50,732 bases of DNA from Nitrosomonas sp. (GTDB taxonomy: Bacteria; Pseudomonadota; Gammaproteobacteria; Burkholderiales; Nitrosomonadaceae), in contig SSFV01000001.1 in NCBI GenBank assembly GCA_008015565.1, positions 1 through 50,732 on the forward strand, given 5' to 3'. The translations under genes were made by a program, and so were the position numbers. Below, in pieces: positions 36,478-46,099 of this stretch (the first letter of the stretch is position 1; each line of letters begins with the position of its first letter). The notes beneath the pieces were generated by a model. The model saw only the letters and a list, made by a program, of their open reading frames with translations, was not told the DNA's origin and made no database searches.

Positions 36478-37335
36478 ATGAGTCAAGAATCAGGGCATTA
36501 TTACGTACCGGCCCCATCGGCTTATCCGATAATAGGGTCAACGGCAATATTGTTTATGGGATCGGGAGCAGCATTAACCATGAACAAAATTGAACTGGGT
36601 TATGGGTTGTTAGCGATAGGTTTCGCTATTCTGATATATATGCTATTTGGTTGGTTCGGAACAGTAGCCAGAGAAAGTGAAAGTGGTAAATATGGTGAAC
36701 AAGTAGACCGTTCATTTCGATGGGGAATGAGCTGGTTCATTTTTACCGAAGTGATGTTTTTCTGCGCATTTTTTGGCGCATTATGGTACATGCGTAACTT
36801 ATCAATACCATGGCTAGCTGAAGAAAGTACTGTGTTAGGCAATTCATTTTGGTCAGCTTATGATGGAGCCTGGCCCACGACTGGTCCTGGTACACACGAG
36901 CCGTTTACACCAATGGGAGCTTGGGGATTACCTGCATTTAATACGTTATTACTTTTAACTTCAGGTGTTACGGTGACCATCGCTCACTGGAGACTTAAAG
37001 AAAATAGACGTGACGGCTTAAAACTGTGGTTGTTGGCAACCATTGCATTAGGTGCAACTTTTATTGCTTGCCAAGCATATGAATATGTTCATGCTTATAA
37101 TGATTTGAATTTAAAGTTAACAACAGGTGCATATGGTGCGACATTCTTTATGCTAACGGGTTTTCATGGCTTTCATGTAACGATTGGTACCATTATGTTA
37201 ATTGTGATTTATTTCCGTAGTGCTGCGGGTCATTTCACCCCTGAACATCATTTCGGATTTGAAGGGGTTGCATGGTACTGGCACTTTGTAGACGTAGTAT
37301 GGCTAGGATTATTTATCTTCGTATATTTAATGTGA
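36478..37335 (+). CDS. coxC: cytochrome c oxidase subunit III
   Basis: A 285-residue, seven-helix subunit. Landmarks: SWFIFTEVMFFCAFFGALWY (about 85-104), the LLLLTSGVTVTIAHWRL segment, EYVHAYNDL, FHGFHVTIGTIML, and the end GVAWYWHFVDVVWLGLFIFVYL. It stabilises proton uptake by CoxA. A strong AGAGGAGA ribosome site precedes the ATG. A large hairpin follows 10 nt after the stop. Confidence 0.97.
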   Translation: MSQESGHYYVPAPSAYPIIGSTAILFMGSGAALTMNKIELGYGLLAIGFAILIYMLFGWFGTVARESESGKYGEQVDRSFRWGMSWFIFTEVMFFCAFFGALWYMRNLSIPWLAEESTVLGNSFWSAYDGAWPTTGPGTHEPFTPMGAWGLPAFNTLLLLTSGVTVTIAHWRLKENRRDGLKLWLLATIALGATFIACQAYEYVHAYNDLNLKLTTGAYGATFFMLTGFHGFHVTIGTIMLIVIYFRSAAGHFTPEHHFGFEGVAWYWHFVDVVWLGLFIFVYLM

Positions 37336-37344
37336 CAGGGTAAT

Positions 37345-37405
37345 AAGCAGATTCCAGTACTTGAAAGCTAATAGTTAGAGCGTGAAAGACTGGAATCTTC
37401 TGCTT
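37345..37405 (+). terminator. large stem-loop after coxC
   Basis: AAGCAGATTCCAGT (37345-37358) pairs with ACTGGAATCTTCTGCTT (37389-37405). This gives a 9-bp upper and a 5-bp lower helix with a small bulge, 30-nt loop. It begins 10 nt after the coxC stop. There is no T-run, so it may act as an RNA-stabilising or partial termination hairpin that sets the ratio of structural to assembly gene expression. Confidence 0.5.
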
Positions 37406-37510
37406 AAATATAGAAAAGCAGAAATGTAAAATTTATGGTCTCCTAAGAAAAAGTGTGAATGGAGGCTTATCTAAAACAGCTAAGCTCGTTAATTCAAATT
37501 GGTATATCAA

Positions 37511-38239
37511 ATGATAATGTTAAGATACCGTTTTGAACCTAAACTATGGGCAATAGTACTTACCATAGTTGCAACAGCAGTTTTTTTTAAGCTTGGTCAG
37601 TGGCAATTATCTCGTGCGCATGAAAAAGAAATGCAGCATGAGCAAATAGCGCAATTCGCTAAGCAGCCCTCAGTATCACTGCCTGGCTCAATAGTAAAAT
37701 TTGAAGATTTTCAATATCGTGAAGTCGAAGTGAGTGGTGAATTTATTTCTAAACACAGCATATATCTTGATAACAAAACTTATAAAGGTCATGCAGGTTA
37801 TCACGTCATCACACCATTAAAAATATCGAACAGCATGCTTCATGTTGCAGTTAATAGAGGTTGGATTGCAACTGGAAATGATAGGTCAGTTTTGCCTTCG
37901 ATCGCGGAAATTGAGGGTGAAGTGAAAATTATGGGTATGGTCACCTCGGCCGACACAAAAAATTTGATTCTTTCAGATACAGTAAAAGAAGGACAAGTTT
38001 GGAACAATTTCAATATTCAACGATTTCAAGAAGTCACTGGCTTAATGATGCAACCTTTGATGATACTTCAAAGTAGTGAAGAGAATGATGGATTAAAAAG
38101 GAGTTGGACAAGGCCAGATTCGGGGGGATCTAAAAACATTGGTTATGCTGTGCAATGGTTTTCTTTAGCAGCTACAACCGTAATTATTTTTATCGTACTG
38201 AATGTCAAACGAAAATTTAAAAAAAACGAACAGGCGTAA
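37511..38239 (+). CDS. SURF1 family oxidase assembly protein
   Basis: A 242-residue protein from the ATG at 37511 (MIMLRYRFEP). Two flanking membrane helices (about 14-31 and 217-235) enclose a periplasmic domain with the family motifs FKLGQWQLSRAHEKE, the YREVEVSGEF block, GYHVITPL, and VNRGWI. SURF1 helps insert heme a into CoxA. The last 38 nt overlap the following SCO-like gene. A TTG at 37499 could extend it by four residues. Confidence 0.92.
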   Translation: MIMLRYRFEPKLWAIVLTIVATAVFFKLGQWQLSRAHEKEMQHEQIAQFAKQPSVSLPGSIVKFEDFQYREVEVSGEFISKHSIYLDNKTYKGHAGYHVITPLKISNSMLHVAVNRGWIATGNDRSVLPSIAEIEGEVKIMGMVTSADTKNLILSDTVKEGQVWNNFNIQRFQEVTGLMMQPLMILQSSEENDGLKRSWTRPDSGGSKNIGYAVQWFSLAATTVIIFIVLNVKRKFKKNEQA

Positions 38240-38786
38240 GTTTTTATTTCTATTGACTTTAATGTGTTTGCCGGTTGTAGTTTCATATGGGTTATATTTT
38301 TTTGAATATAGGCCTGAAAGTACAAATTATGGAGATTTAATGCCTATAGTTAAGGTTACGGGAAAAGGTACGAATCTCACTGACAATACAATACTGCGCA
38401 TGAAGGACTTACATGGTAAGTGGGTATTAGTTCCCGTTGATTCAGCTGAGCGCTGCGATGAATTTTGTAAACAGAAACTTTACTTTATGCGTCAGGTTCG
38501 GTTAGTTCAAGGTAAAGAAAAGCATCGCATTGAGCGACTCTGGTTAATTAACGATAATGGCAAACCCAGTGATGAATTAATGACAGAGTATGACGGCACT
38601 TATTTTGTAAGTGCGAAAGAAAGCGAAATACTCAGTTTTATTGATACGCATGAGACGCAAACAAGGCATATTTATTTAATTGACCCTATTGGCAATATTA
38701 TGATGCGTTTTCCTGAAAATGTTGACGCTACAAAAATGGGACGCGATTTAAAACGATTACTTCATGTGTCGCAAATTGAACACTAA
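38202..38786 (+). CDS. SCO-like thioredoxin-fold protein of the cox cluster
   Basis: A 194-residue protein with an N-terminal membrane anchor (about 14-33) and a thioredoxin-like domain. The CxxxC site ERCDEFCKQKL (about residues 83-93) resembles the copper-binding CxxxC of Sco1, while the rest is divergent from true Sco1. Proteins of this type lie between SURF1 and ctaA/ctaB in betaproteobacteria. It probably reduces or metallates the CuA site of CoxB; copper binding is not shown by sequence alone. The start lies 38 nt inside SURF1. Confidence 0.8.
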   Translation: MSNENLKKTNRRKFLFLLTLMCLPVVVSYGLYFFEYRPESTNYGDLMPIVKVTGKGTNLTDNTILRMKDLHGKWVLVPVDSAERCDEFCKQKLYFMRQVRLVQGKEKHRIERLWLINDNGKPSDELMTEYDGTYFVSAKESEILSFIDTHETQTRHIYLIDPIGNIMMRFPENVDATKMGRDLKRLLHVSQIEH

Positions 38787-38885
38787 ATTGTCAATGGCAA
38801 TTTAAAAAAGAAATTGTTTCATAAAAATGTTATGAAACAATAAGACGAATAGATTTGATTAATCTGAATAGAGGAGATTAATAAT

Positions 38886-39779
38886 ATGGCTTCCAGTATG
38901 GCGTGGCATGAAACAGCATCACGTATCAATCAGTTTTATCGTTTAACTAAACCACGTGTTGTATCGCTAATTGTTTTTACAGCGGTAATCGGAATGTTTT
39001 TAGCAGTACCCGGAGCGGTACCTTTGGATACTTTGGTTTTATCAACAGTTGGTATTGCACTTGTAGCTGGAGCAGCAGCGGCTTTAAATTGTTTAGTAGA
39101 ATACAAGTTAGACGTGGTAATGGCTAGAACTAAAGGAAGACCTCTGCCGCAAGGAAAAGTTAGTGTCCCTGAAACTTTATTCTTTTTGATATTAGTCGGT
39201 GGATTGGGATTGTTTATTCTGTACAATTGGATAAATGAGTTGACGATGTGGTTGACGTTAGCTACCTTTGTAGGTTATGCCATTATTTATACGGTTATAT
39301 TAAAACCACTCACACCTCAAAATATAGTTATTGGCGGTGCTTCAGGTGCTATGCCGCCAGTATTGGGATGGACAGCAGTTACTGGAGAAATCGCAAGTGA
39401 TGCATTGTTACTTTTTTTAATAATCTTTGCGTGGACACCTCCTCATTTTTGGGCGCTGGCACTTTACAGAAAAAATGAATATGCTTCAATTGGAATGCCT
39501 ATGCTACCAGTTACTCATGGAGATCAATTTACAAAATTACATGTATTGCTTTATACAGTAATTTTATGTGTTGTCACGATTCTTCCTTACGTGACTCAAA
39601 TGAGCGGGTTAATATATTTGGTAAGCTCTTTGGTGCTCAATAGTATTTTTATGTACTATGCCATAGAAATTTATCGCAACTATAGTGATCAATTGGCACG
39701 AGAAGCGTTTCGTTACTCCATCTTATATCTAGCATTGTTATTTGTAGCATTACTGGTCGACCACTATTTCTATTTTTAG
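38886..39779 (+). CDS. ctaB: protoheme IX farnesyltransferase (heme O synthase)
   Basis: A 297-residue UbiA-type prenyltransferase with nine helices. Landmarks: [17 protein letters not shown], the first Asp-rich motif [66 protein letters not shown]. It farnesylates heme b to heme O. The next enzyme, heme A synthase (ctaA/cox15), often sits just upstream in related clusters, but only a 99-nt gap is found here. A GAGGAG ribosome site precedes the ATG. Confidence 0.96.
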   Translation: MASSMAWHETASRINQFYRLTKPRVVSLIVFTAVIGMFLAVPGAVPLDTLVLSTVGIALVAGAAAALNCLVEYKLDVVMARTKGRPLPQGKVSVPETLFFLILVGGLGLFILYNWINELTMWLTLATFVGYAIIYTVILKPLTPQNIVIGGASGAMPPVLGWTAVTGEIASDALLLFLIIFAWTPPHFWALALYRKNEYASIGMPMLPVTHGDQFTKLHVLLYTVILCVVTILPYVTQMSGLIYLVSSLVLNSIFMYYAIEIYRNYSDQLAREAFRYSILYLALLFVALLVDHYFYF

Positions 39780-39814
39780 GAAATATCTCGTTCATTCTCT
39801 AAGCAAATTCTGTG

Positions 39815-39851
39815 CGTTTGAAGTATTGTTTCCTTACAGATACTTCAAACG
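39815..39851. terminator. bidirectional hairpin between ctaB and the FAD oxidase gene
   Basis: CGTTTGAAGTAT (39815-39826) and ATACTTCAAACG (39840-39851) form a 12-bp perfect stem with a 13-nt loop, in the 90-nt gap between convergent genes. T-runs are weak on both sides. Position suggests a shared terminator. Confidence 0.7.
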
Positions 39852-39869
39852 TACATAAAATTTGCATTC

Positions 39870-41243
39870 TCAAATTTTAGGAAATAATTTACCAGGATTT
39901 AGTATATTATTTGGATCAAACAGGCGTTTGATATTTCTCATTAAATCAAGTGTAGTGCTGTCAATTTCTTTGGTTACAAAAGGTCGCTTTTCACTACCTA
40001 TTCCATGTTCTCCGGATAACGTTCCACGATATTTAATAACCAAGTCAAATATATCATTCAAACATCGCTCGGCTCTAAGGACTTCATCCGCGTCATCTGG
40101 ATTGATTAGTAGATTGACGTGAATATTACCGTTACCTGCGTGGCCAAAATTTACATTGTGCAAACAGTAGTAAGTACTTAATAGAGCAAGTTCATTAAGA
40201 AATTGTGGTAAAGCACTAATAGGTACTACGACGTCTTCATTGATCTTTTTGGGTGCAATCTCTCGTAATATTGGTGATAATGCTTTTCGCGCTTTCCATA
40301 ACGAAGTGGTATCGTTTTCCTGTTTAGCTACGATTAACCCAGCTGTTTGACATGCTTTAAGGATAGAAGAAACTGCACTGCAAAGGTCATCGCTCGGTCC
40401 GTCAACTTCGATTATCAACATGGCATTGGTCTCAGCTGGAAGCATGTCAGGATAACGAGTGCGTATGAGGTTGAGTGAGCCGGAGTCGAGAAATTCTAGC
40501 GCGCTGGGCAGTTGTGGCAAAGCCATAATTTGCACTATAGCTGCTGCGCAACTCGATAAATCGCTATAATGCCCAGTAATGCCAGCCGTTGCACCCGGTA
40601 AAGCGGTCAGTTTCAGCGTTGCTTCTGTAATGACTGCAAGTGTACCCTCTGAACCAATCAGTAGCCGGGTAAGGTCATAACCGACGACCCCTTTTGTGGT
40701 ATAACAACCTGTAGTAATTAAATCACCGCCTCCCGTAATCGCTTTCAAGCCAAGCACATGTTCCCGTGTTGTACCATATTTGACGGCATGCGGGCCACCT
40801 GCACAAGTGGCGATATTGCCCCCGATACTAGAGAACTGAGCACTGGAGGGATCCGGTGGCCAGAAGAAACCATGAGGCTCGGCAGCATCCTGAATGGTTT
40901 GATTCAGCACGCCAGGCTCTGCGATGATAACCCGATTTGCGGGATCGACTAAAATGATATTGAGCATACGCTCCATCGATAAAGCAATACCTCCTTGCTC
41001 AGGCAGACTTCCACCAGCAGTTCCAGTACCTCGTCCGCGCGGTATGAGCGGAATTTTGTATTGGTTGCAAAGCAATATAGTACATTGAATTTCTTGAGAA
41101 GTTAGCGGGAAAAGTACCGCATCAGGCGGAAAAATCTTGCGGCTATTATCGTAAGCGTAGGAATAACAATCTACCGGATCAGTATAAATGCGATCAGAAG
41201 GAAATATCTTCTGCAAATTTGACAGCATATCAGCTGGTAGCAT
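39870..41243 (-). CDS. FAD-linked oxidase, GlcD / D-lactate dehydrogenase type
   Basis: A 457-residue flavoprotein. The N-terminal PCMH FAD domain (about 35-215) has IPRGRGTGTAGGSLP and the GGNIATCAGGPHAVKYGTTREHVLGL stretch, plus GYDLTRLLIGSEGTLAVIT. The C-terminal cap ends with NFGHAGNGNIHVNLL (metal/substrate His) and SGEHGIGSEKR. Family members oxidise glycolate or D-2-hydroxyacids. No glcE/glcF partners are next to it, so a single-subunit D-lactate or D-2-hydroxyacid dehydrogenase is as likely as glycolate oxidase. 16 nt after the BON lipoprotein gene. Confidence 0.9.
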   Translation of the reverse strand: MLPADMLSNLQKIFPSDRIYTDPVDCYSYAYDNSRKIFPPDAVLFPLTSQEIQCTILLCNQYKIPLIPRGRGTGTAGGSLPEQGGIALSMERMLNIILVDPANRVIIAEPGVLNQTIQDAAEPHGFFWPPDPSSAQFSSIGGNIATCAGGPHAVKYGTTREHVLGLKAITGGGDLITTGCYTTKGVVGYDLTRLLIGSEGTLAVITEATLKLTALPGATAGITGHYSDLSSCAAAIVQIMALPQLPSALEFLDSGSLNLIRTRYPDMLPAETNAMLIIEVDGPSDDLCSAVSSILKACQTAGLIVAKQENDTTSLWKARKALSPILREIAPKKINEDVVVPISALPQFLNELALLSTYYCLHNVNFGHAGNGNIHVNLLINPDDADEVLRAERCLNDIFDLVIKYRGTLSGEHGIGSEKRPFVTKEIDSTTLDLMRNIKRLFDPNNILNPGKLFPKI

Positions 41244-41259
41244 TATTATAACTAACTGT

Positions 41260-41838
41260 TCAGTTGAAGTATTCGAATACTTTTACAACTTTTTTTACAC
41301 CTGAAGTGGAGCTTGCTATTTGTGCAGCATTTTCGCCTTCTTGGTGTGTCACGACACCAAGCAAATAAACGATGCTGTTCTCTGTCACAATTTTGATGTG
41401 ATTAATTTGAAATTTACGTTCTGCCAGAAATCGTGCCTTGACTTTGGATGTTATTAGCGCGTCATTGCTGCGAGATGCGAGCGATGTTTTATCTGCAACA
41501 GCGAGTTCATTGTAAATCTTGCGTACGTTATCGACCCCCATAATCAGCCGGGATACTTCGGATTTAATCGCATCCGTTGGCACTTCTCCCGTTAGTAGAA
41601 CAATGCGGTTGTAACTCGTGACATTAACATGCACGTTATCACCATATTGTTGATGGATACGGCGTGCGCTTTTTAATTCGATGCCCTCATCTTCGATAAA
41701 CATACCGCTTGTTCTTCGATCTTCCGAAATATAGGCGCCAGTCCCGGCGGCGGTCCCGACTGCATACATGGGTGCACAGCCGTTTAGAACAGATAAAGGA
41801 AGCAGCAGCAATAACCACAATTGCTTGGTATTTTTCAT
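41260..41838 (-). CDS. BON-domain outer-membrane lipoprotein (DolP/YraP-like)
   Basis: A 192-residue protein with a lipoprotein signal (LSVLNGC at about 15-21, mature Cys21). Two BON domains follow (about 48-115 and 123-190), each with the NVTSYNRIVLLTGEV / IVTENSIVYLLGVV core strand pair and Gly. E. coli DolP (YraP) has the same layout and supports outer-membrane integrity and Bam function. The gene is the first of a two-gene unit with the FAD oxidase. Confidence 0.88.
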   Translation of the reverse strand: MKNTKQLWLLLLLPLSVLNGCAPMYAVGTAAGTGAYISEDRRTSGMFIEDEGIELKSARRIHQQYGDNVHVNVTSYNRIVLLTGEVPTDAIKSEVSRLIMGVDNVRKIYNELAVADKTSLASRSNDALITSKVKARFLAERKFQINHIKIVTENSIVYLLGVVTHQEGENAAQIASSTSGVKKVVKVFEYFN

Positions 41839-41954
41839 ACAATTAACTCCCCAGAATTCAAAAACGATGCCCGATAATACAGTAAAATAACGAGATTACG
41901 AATATTCGGTTCGCTAAAAAATTTCAAAACTTAACGATTCGGTGTGAAATTAGG

Positions 41955-42449
41955 ATGAACAAGGAAAAAAAACAATCCACACATACTAATCAGACGCAAG
42001 AAGAATCTTCAATTGCAGTGTTAGGAGTATCTGCAGGAGAAGATCGTTATTTAATTCCTATGTACGAAGTGAGCGAAGTCATATCGGCCCCTAAGTTGGC
42101 GCATGTGCCGTTGACGCAACCGTGGTTTCTCGGATTAGCGAGTGTACGGGGAAATCTCTATGGAATTACAGACTTGGGTGTTTATTTGGGCGGCAGTTCA
42201 TTGCCATTCAACTTGAAATCACGAATTTTGCTGGCTGCGGCGAGCAGCGTACTAAGCGGATTCATAGTTAATAATATGCTGGGCATAAGGAGTTTGGCCG
42301 AATTTACTCCCATGAAATTACCAAAAAAAACCAAACTTCCGCGAGGAATTATTGCACACTATAAAGACACAGACGGACGGGAATGGCGTGAACTGAGTCT
42401 GCTTGAATTGATTCAAGACGAGAAATTCTTGCAAATTGCTCGCGACTAA
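41955..42449 (+). CDS. CheW-like adaptor (PilI type)
   Basis: A 164-residue protein with a CheW fold (about 25-155): YLIPMYEVSEVISAP, PWFLGLASVRGNLYGITDLGVYLG, and GFIVNNMLGIRSLAEF. CheW proteins link receptors to a CheA kinase. The divergent form resembles PilI of twitching-motility chemosensory clusters. No pilG, pilH, pilJ or chpA gene is nearby, so this copy is orphaned from its usual operon. It lies 47 nt before argB and may be cotranscribed with it. Confidence 0.82.
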   Translation: MNKEKKQSTHTNQTQEESSIAVLGVSAGEDRYLIPMYEVSEVISAPKLAHVPLTQPWFLGLASVRGNLYGITDLGVYLGGSSLPFNLKSRILLAAASSVLSGFIVNNMLGIRSLAEFTPMKLPKKTKLPRGIIAHYKDTDGREWRELSLLELIQDEKFLQIARD

Positions 42450-42484
42450 TGCTATTGCGCAGTCTTCAATCAACCATCTGATAA

Positions 42485-43387
<903 letters not shown>

Positions 43388-43398
43388 TGGTATAGTAT

Positions 43399-44133
43399 TC
43401 ACCAGCGTTTGCCCAATGCCGCCAGAATACCGCGCAAAATCTGCACTTCCTCCTTCTCCAGGCGCGCTCGTGCGAATAACCGCCGGATGCGCGGCATCAG
43501 CCGTTTAGGTTGTTGCGGATTTAAAAATCCGCTGGTAATCATCAATTCCTCAAGATGCGCATACAGTGATTCCAGCTCGTTAAAACTGGCGAGCGGACAA
43601 GCCTCTGCAGCCGTGGCAGGCATCGCCTGCTCAAGTAGCGCCATGCGCAGTTCGTATGCCATCACTTGCACTGCGCTTGCGAGATTCAGCGAAGGGTAAT
43701 CCGGATTGGCGGGGATATGAATGATAATCTGGCACTTGCTGACTTCCGCAGCCGTCAGACCCGAACTCTCACGCCCGAATAACAATGCAACGGGTTGCAG
43801 TTGCGCGGCGCGTACTAATTCCTGCGCGCCCTGCCGGGCATCGAAAACCTTGTGTGACAAATCGCGTGGGCGTGCCGTCACGGCAGCCACCAATGCGGTC
43901 CGGTCGAGTGCTTGATGCAATTCAGTGCAAACGTGCGCTTGCTGCAAAATATCGGTTGCATGCGAAGCCAGGGCTTGTGCCTCGGCATCGGGAAAAATTT
44001 TTGGATCGACCAGATACAGCGCGCTTAAACCCATTGTTTTCATCGCCCGCGCTGCTGCGCCTATATTGCCGGGATGGCTGGTGTGACTTAGCACGATGCG
44101 GATGTGATCGAGCGGGCAAGGGCTATTCATCAT
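43399..44133 (-). CDS. trmJ: tRNA (cytidine/uridine-2'-O-)-methyltransferase TrmJ
   Basis: A 244-residue SPOUT enzyme. Motifs: VLSHTSHPGNIGAAARAMKTMG (motif 1), LLFGRESSGLT (motif 2) and IPANPDYPSLNLASAVQVMAYEL (motif 3 knot). The C-terminal extension with RLFARARLEKEEVQILRGIL is the TrmJ-specific dimer tail. It methylates position 32 of several tRNAs. It converges on argB with an 11-nt gap. Confidence 0.94.
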   Translation of the reverse strand: MMNSPCPLDHIRIVLSHTSHPGNIGAAARAMKTMGLSALYLVDPKIFPDAEAQALASHATDILQQAHVCTELHQALDRTALVAAVTARPRDLSHKVFDARQGAQELVRAAQLQPVALLFGRESSGLTAAEVSKCQIIIHIPANPDYPSLNLASAVQVMAYELRMALLEQAMPATAAEACPLASFNELESLYAHLEELMITSGFLNPQQPKRLMPRIRRLFARARLEKEEVQILRGILAALGKRW

Positions 44134-44399
44134 GAAAGCGTATTAAGGTAGAGAAATTCATCGGATGATTCTAACAGAGGAGAAAAGCATCCGGTACATG
44201 GCACCGGATAAGCCAGGTTGATCAATGAACGCTATAATGGAAACATTACATCGCAATTTTCGAACCCGCCAACAATTTCAATAGCGCAATAGGTAAGGCG
44301 AAGAATCAATGAGCGGTCAGAACAGTACATGAGCATAAATATAGTGTCCGGTATTTTAATGAAGCGGTTATACGATTACTTTTTTACGGGAGCTTGCCA

Positions 44400-44966
44400 A
44401 TGGCTAAACCCTCAGCAGCAAAATCTTTACGATCCATTTATCAATTGAAAGTTACTTTGAACCATATCCGTCCGCCGGTATGGCGCAGATTTTTGATCGC
44501 CAGCACGGATACCTTGGCTGATCTGCATCTTGTCGTACAAATCGTGATGGGCTGGACCGACTCCCATCTGCATGAATTTGTAAAAGATGGAGAGCGCTAT
44601 GGCATACCCGATGAGGATTTTCCTTCGGATGTTCACGATGAATCTAAATTCCGCATCGAACAGGTGTTGAAACAGGAAAAAGCTAAGATGCGCTATACCT
44701 ACGATTTCGGCGATGGCTGGGATCATGACGTCGTTCTGGAAAAAATCCTGCCATTTGAAACGCAGACCAAATTACCAACATGCCTTAAAGGCAGCCGCGC
44801 TTGTCCACCGGAGGATATCGGCGGGCCACCGGGGTATGAAATGTTCCTGGAAGCGATCGCCGATCCCGATCACCCAGAGCATGCCGACATACTGGAATGG
44901 CTCGGCGAACCGTTTGACCCCGAACAATTTGATCTGGCGGAAGTGAACGATTTGTTGCACAACTGA
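44400..44966 (+). CDS. plasmid pRiA4b ORF-3-like protein
   Basis: A 188-residue protein starting at the ATG at 44400 after GGGAG. The pRiA4b ORF-3 domain (about 13-165) is clear: IYQLKVTLNHIRPPVWRRF, LADLHLVVQIVMGWTDSHLHEF, TYDFGDGWDHDVVLE, and CLKGSRACPPEDIGGPPGYE. Family members turn up on plasmids, transposons and in genomic islands. Function is unknown. It marks the left edge of island 2. The 266 nt upstream (44134-44399) hold no other gene. Confidence 0.9.
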   Translation: MAKPSAAKSLRSIYQLKVTLNHIRPPVWRRFLIASTDTLADLHLVVQIVMGWTDSHLHEFVKDGERYGIPDEDFPSDVHDESKFRIEQVLKQEKAKMRYTYDFGDGWDHDVVLEKILPFETQTKLPTCLKGSRACPPEDIGGPPGYEMFLEAIADPDHPEHADILEWLGEPFDPEQFDLAEVNDLLHN

Positions 44967-45024
44967 TACTTAGTAAAGCGAGGACGGCACTTGAATCAAT
45001 GTTTCTGTGACAAAGAATCCTGCG

Positions 45025-45405
45025 ATGACGACAAACGATAACAAAACGAACCCTCCCAGCGACAACCGGGAATCACGGCAGGAGATGCTGCTGGATGATG
45101 AATTCGGTCTTGAATCGCAACCGGGTGCTGGAATACCAAAAAAAGAATCTGCTAGTGCCAAGCGTGCAGTGGAGTCCGGAAAAAACAAGAATCAACCATC
45201 CGAAGTACTGAGTTACCGCCACGACGACAAACGCACCAACAATCCGCATGTCGGCATGGTCGACACGCATTCCGACGGTGTCGAGGGTAAAACCGTGTGG
45301 CGCTATGATCCGCATATCGATCCGGCGCTGCAATTCGACAGCCAGCGCGCCACCATCGAAAACCTGATCGACGACTACGATGCATTGGCATCCGGCATAA
45401 TTTAA
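45025..45405 (+). pseudogene. N-terminal fragment of a type III-like DNA methyltransferase (mod)
   Basis: A 126-residue frame (GTG at 45007 or ATG at 45025). After a polar, low-complexity head, the block from about residue 62 (VLSYRHDDKRTNNPHVGMV, KTVWRYDPHIDPALQFDSQ, IENLIDDYDALASG) is what I recognise as the start of site-specific DNA methyltransferases of this class. In intact proteins this leads into several hundred residues of methyltransferase. Here the frame ends two codons later (II, stop). The DPPY and FxGxG motifs are therefore missing. It is cut at about 45396-45399, where AT-rich retron sequence begins. Confidence 0.7.
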
Positions 45406-45529
45406 GTGTGTGGATGAGTTCTAAAAAGGCAGCTTGGATATTGGTAATGTAATTATGAGTATGCATAAAAGAGTGATTATATGAATAACAACAAGTCTGT
45501 ATTCATAGCTCTATACCTTAAAAGATGAA

Positions 45530-46099
45530 ATGACAAAGAAAGAAATTAAAGACTCTATAAAGCAATTTGGAAAAGATCTTAAAAAGGCATTTGGGAAGAA
45601 AAAATATATTGTTTTTCTTTGTGGACCGACATTAGATAGTGCAAATGTAGATGAGGCAGCCAAATTGAGACTGCGACTTAAGACTGAACTTGAAAGTGAA
45701 GATTTTGAGGTTGTGTTAGGAGAAGATGATGGACTTGAAAATCTGAGGAAACGCTACGCTGGAATGGCACATGAAAATGAGCTGGAATTCATTAATAAGT
45801 TCAGTAACTCAGTACTTTTGATTGCATCAAGTGTGGGGTCATTTTGTGAGCTTGGATTGTTCTCGTATCATCATGTACGGCAAAATGCGCGTCATACGGA
45901 TTTTATATTGATTTTAGATGAAAAATATAAGGATGATGTTTCTTACTTAAATGAAGGACCAGCGAAAGCAATAGAAAACTTCGGGAAATTGATACATGGG
46001 AATTTTTCTAATTTTGATACACAACCAATAATAGATCGCCTTCGAACAAGGCGGACTGTTTGGTTTACAGATCCTGCAGGAAAAACAGAAAGCTTATGA
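45530..46099 (+). CDS. retron effector, nucleoside deoxyribosyltransferase-like
   Basis: A 189-residue protein. It has a Rossmann-like layout: IVFLCGPTLDSANV (27-40), FEVVLGED (59-66), and VLLIASSVGSFCELGLFSY (95-113). Glu107 in GSFCELG occupies the place of the catalytic nucleophile Glu of N-deoxyribosyltransferases. In known type II retrons such as Ec86, an NDT-like protein with a winged helix is the toxin held by msDNA and reverse transcriptase. Here the NDT part is alone and the winged-helix part seems to start the next frame, which overlaps by 4 nt (ATGA). Visibly more AT-rich than the flanks. Confidence 0.85.
   Translation: MTKKEIKDSIKQFGKDLKKAFGKKKYIVFLCGPTLDSANVDEAAKLRLRLKTELESEDFEVVLGEDDGLENLRKRYAGMAHENELEFINKFSNSVLLIASSVGSFCELGLFSYHHVRQNARHTDFILILDEKYKDDVSYLNEGPAKAIENFGKLIHGNFSNFDTQPIIDRLRTRRTVWFTDPAGKTESL

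Noticed and set aside
45406-45529. Usual position for a retron msr-msd, upstream of the effector
   Set aside because: No long inverted repeat or a1/a2-type arms are visible here, whereas all elements are found at 46407-46608.
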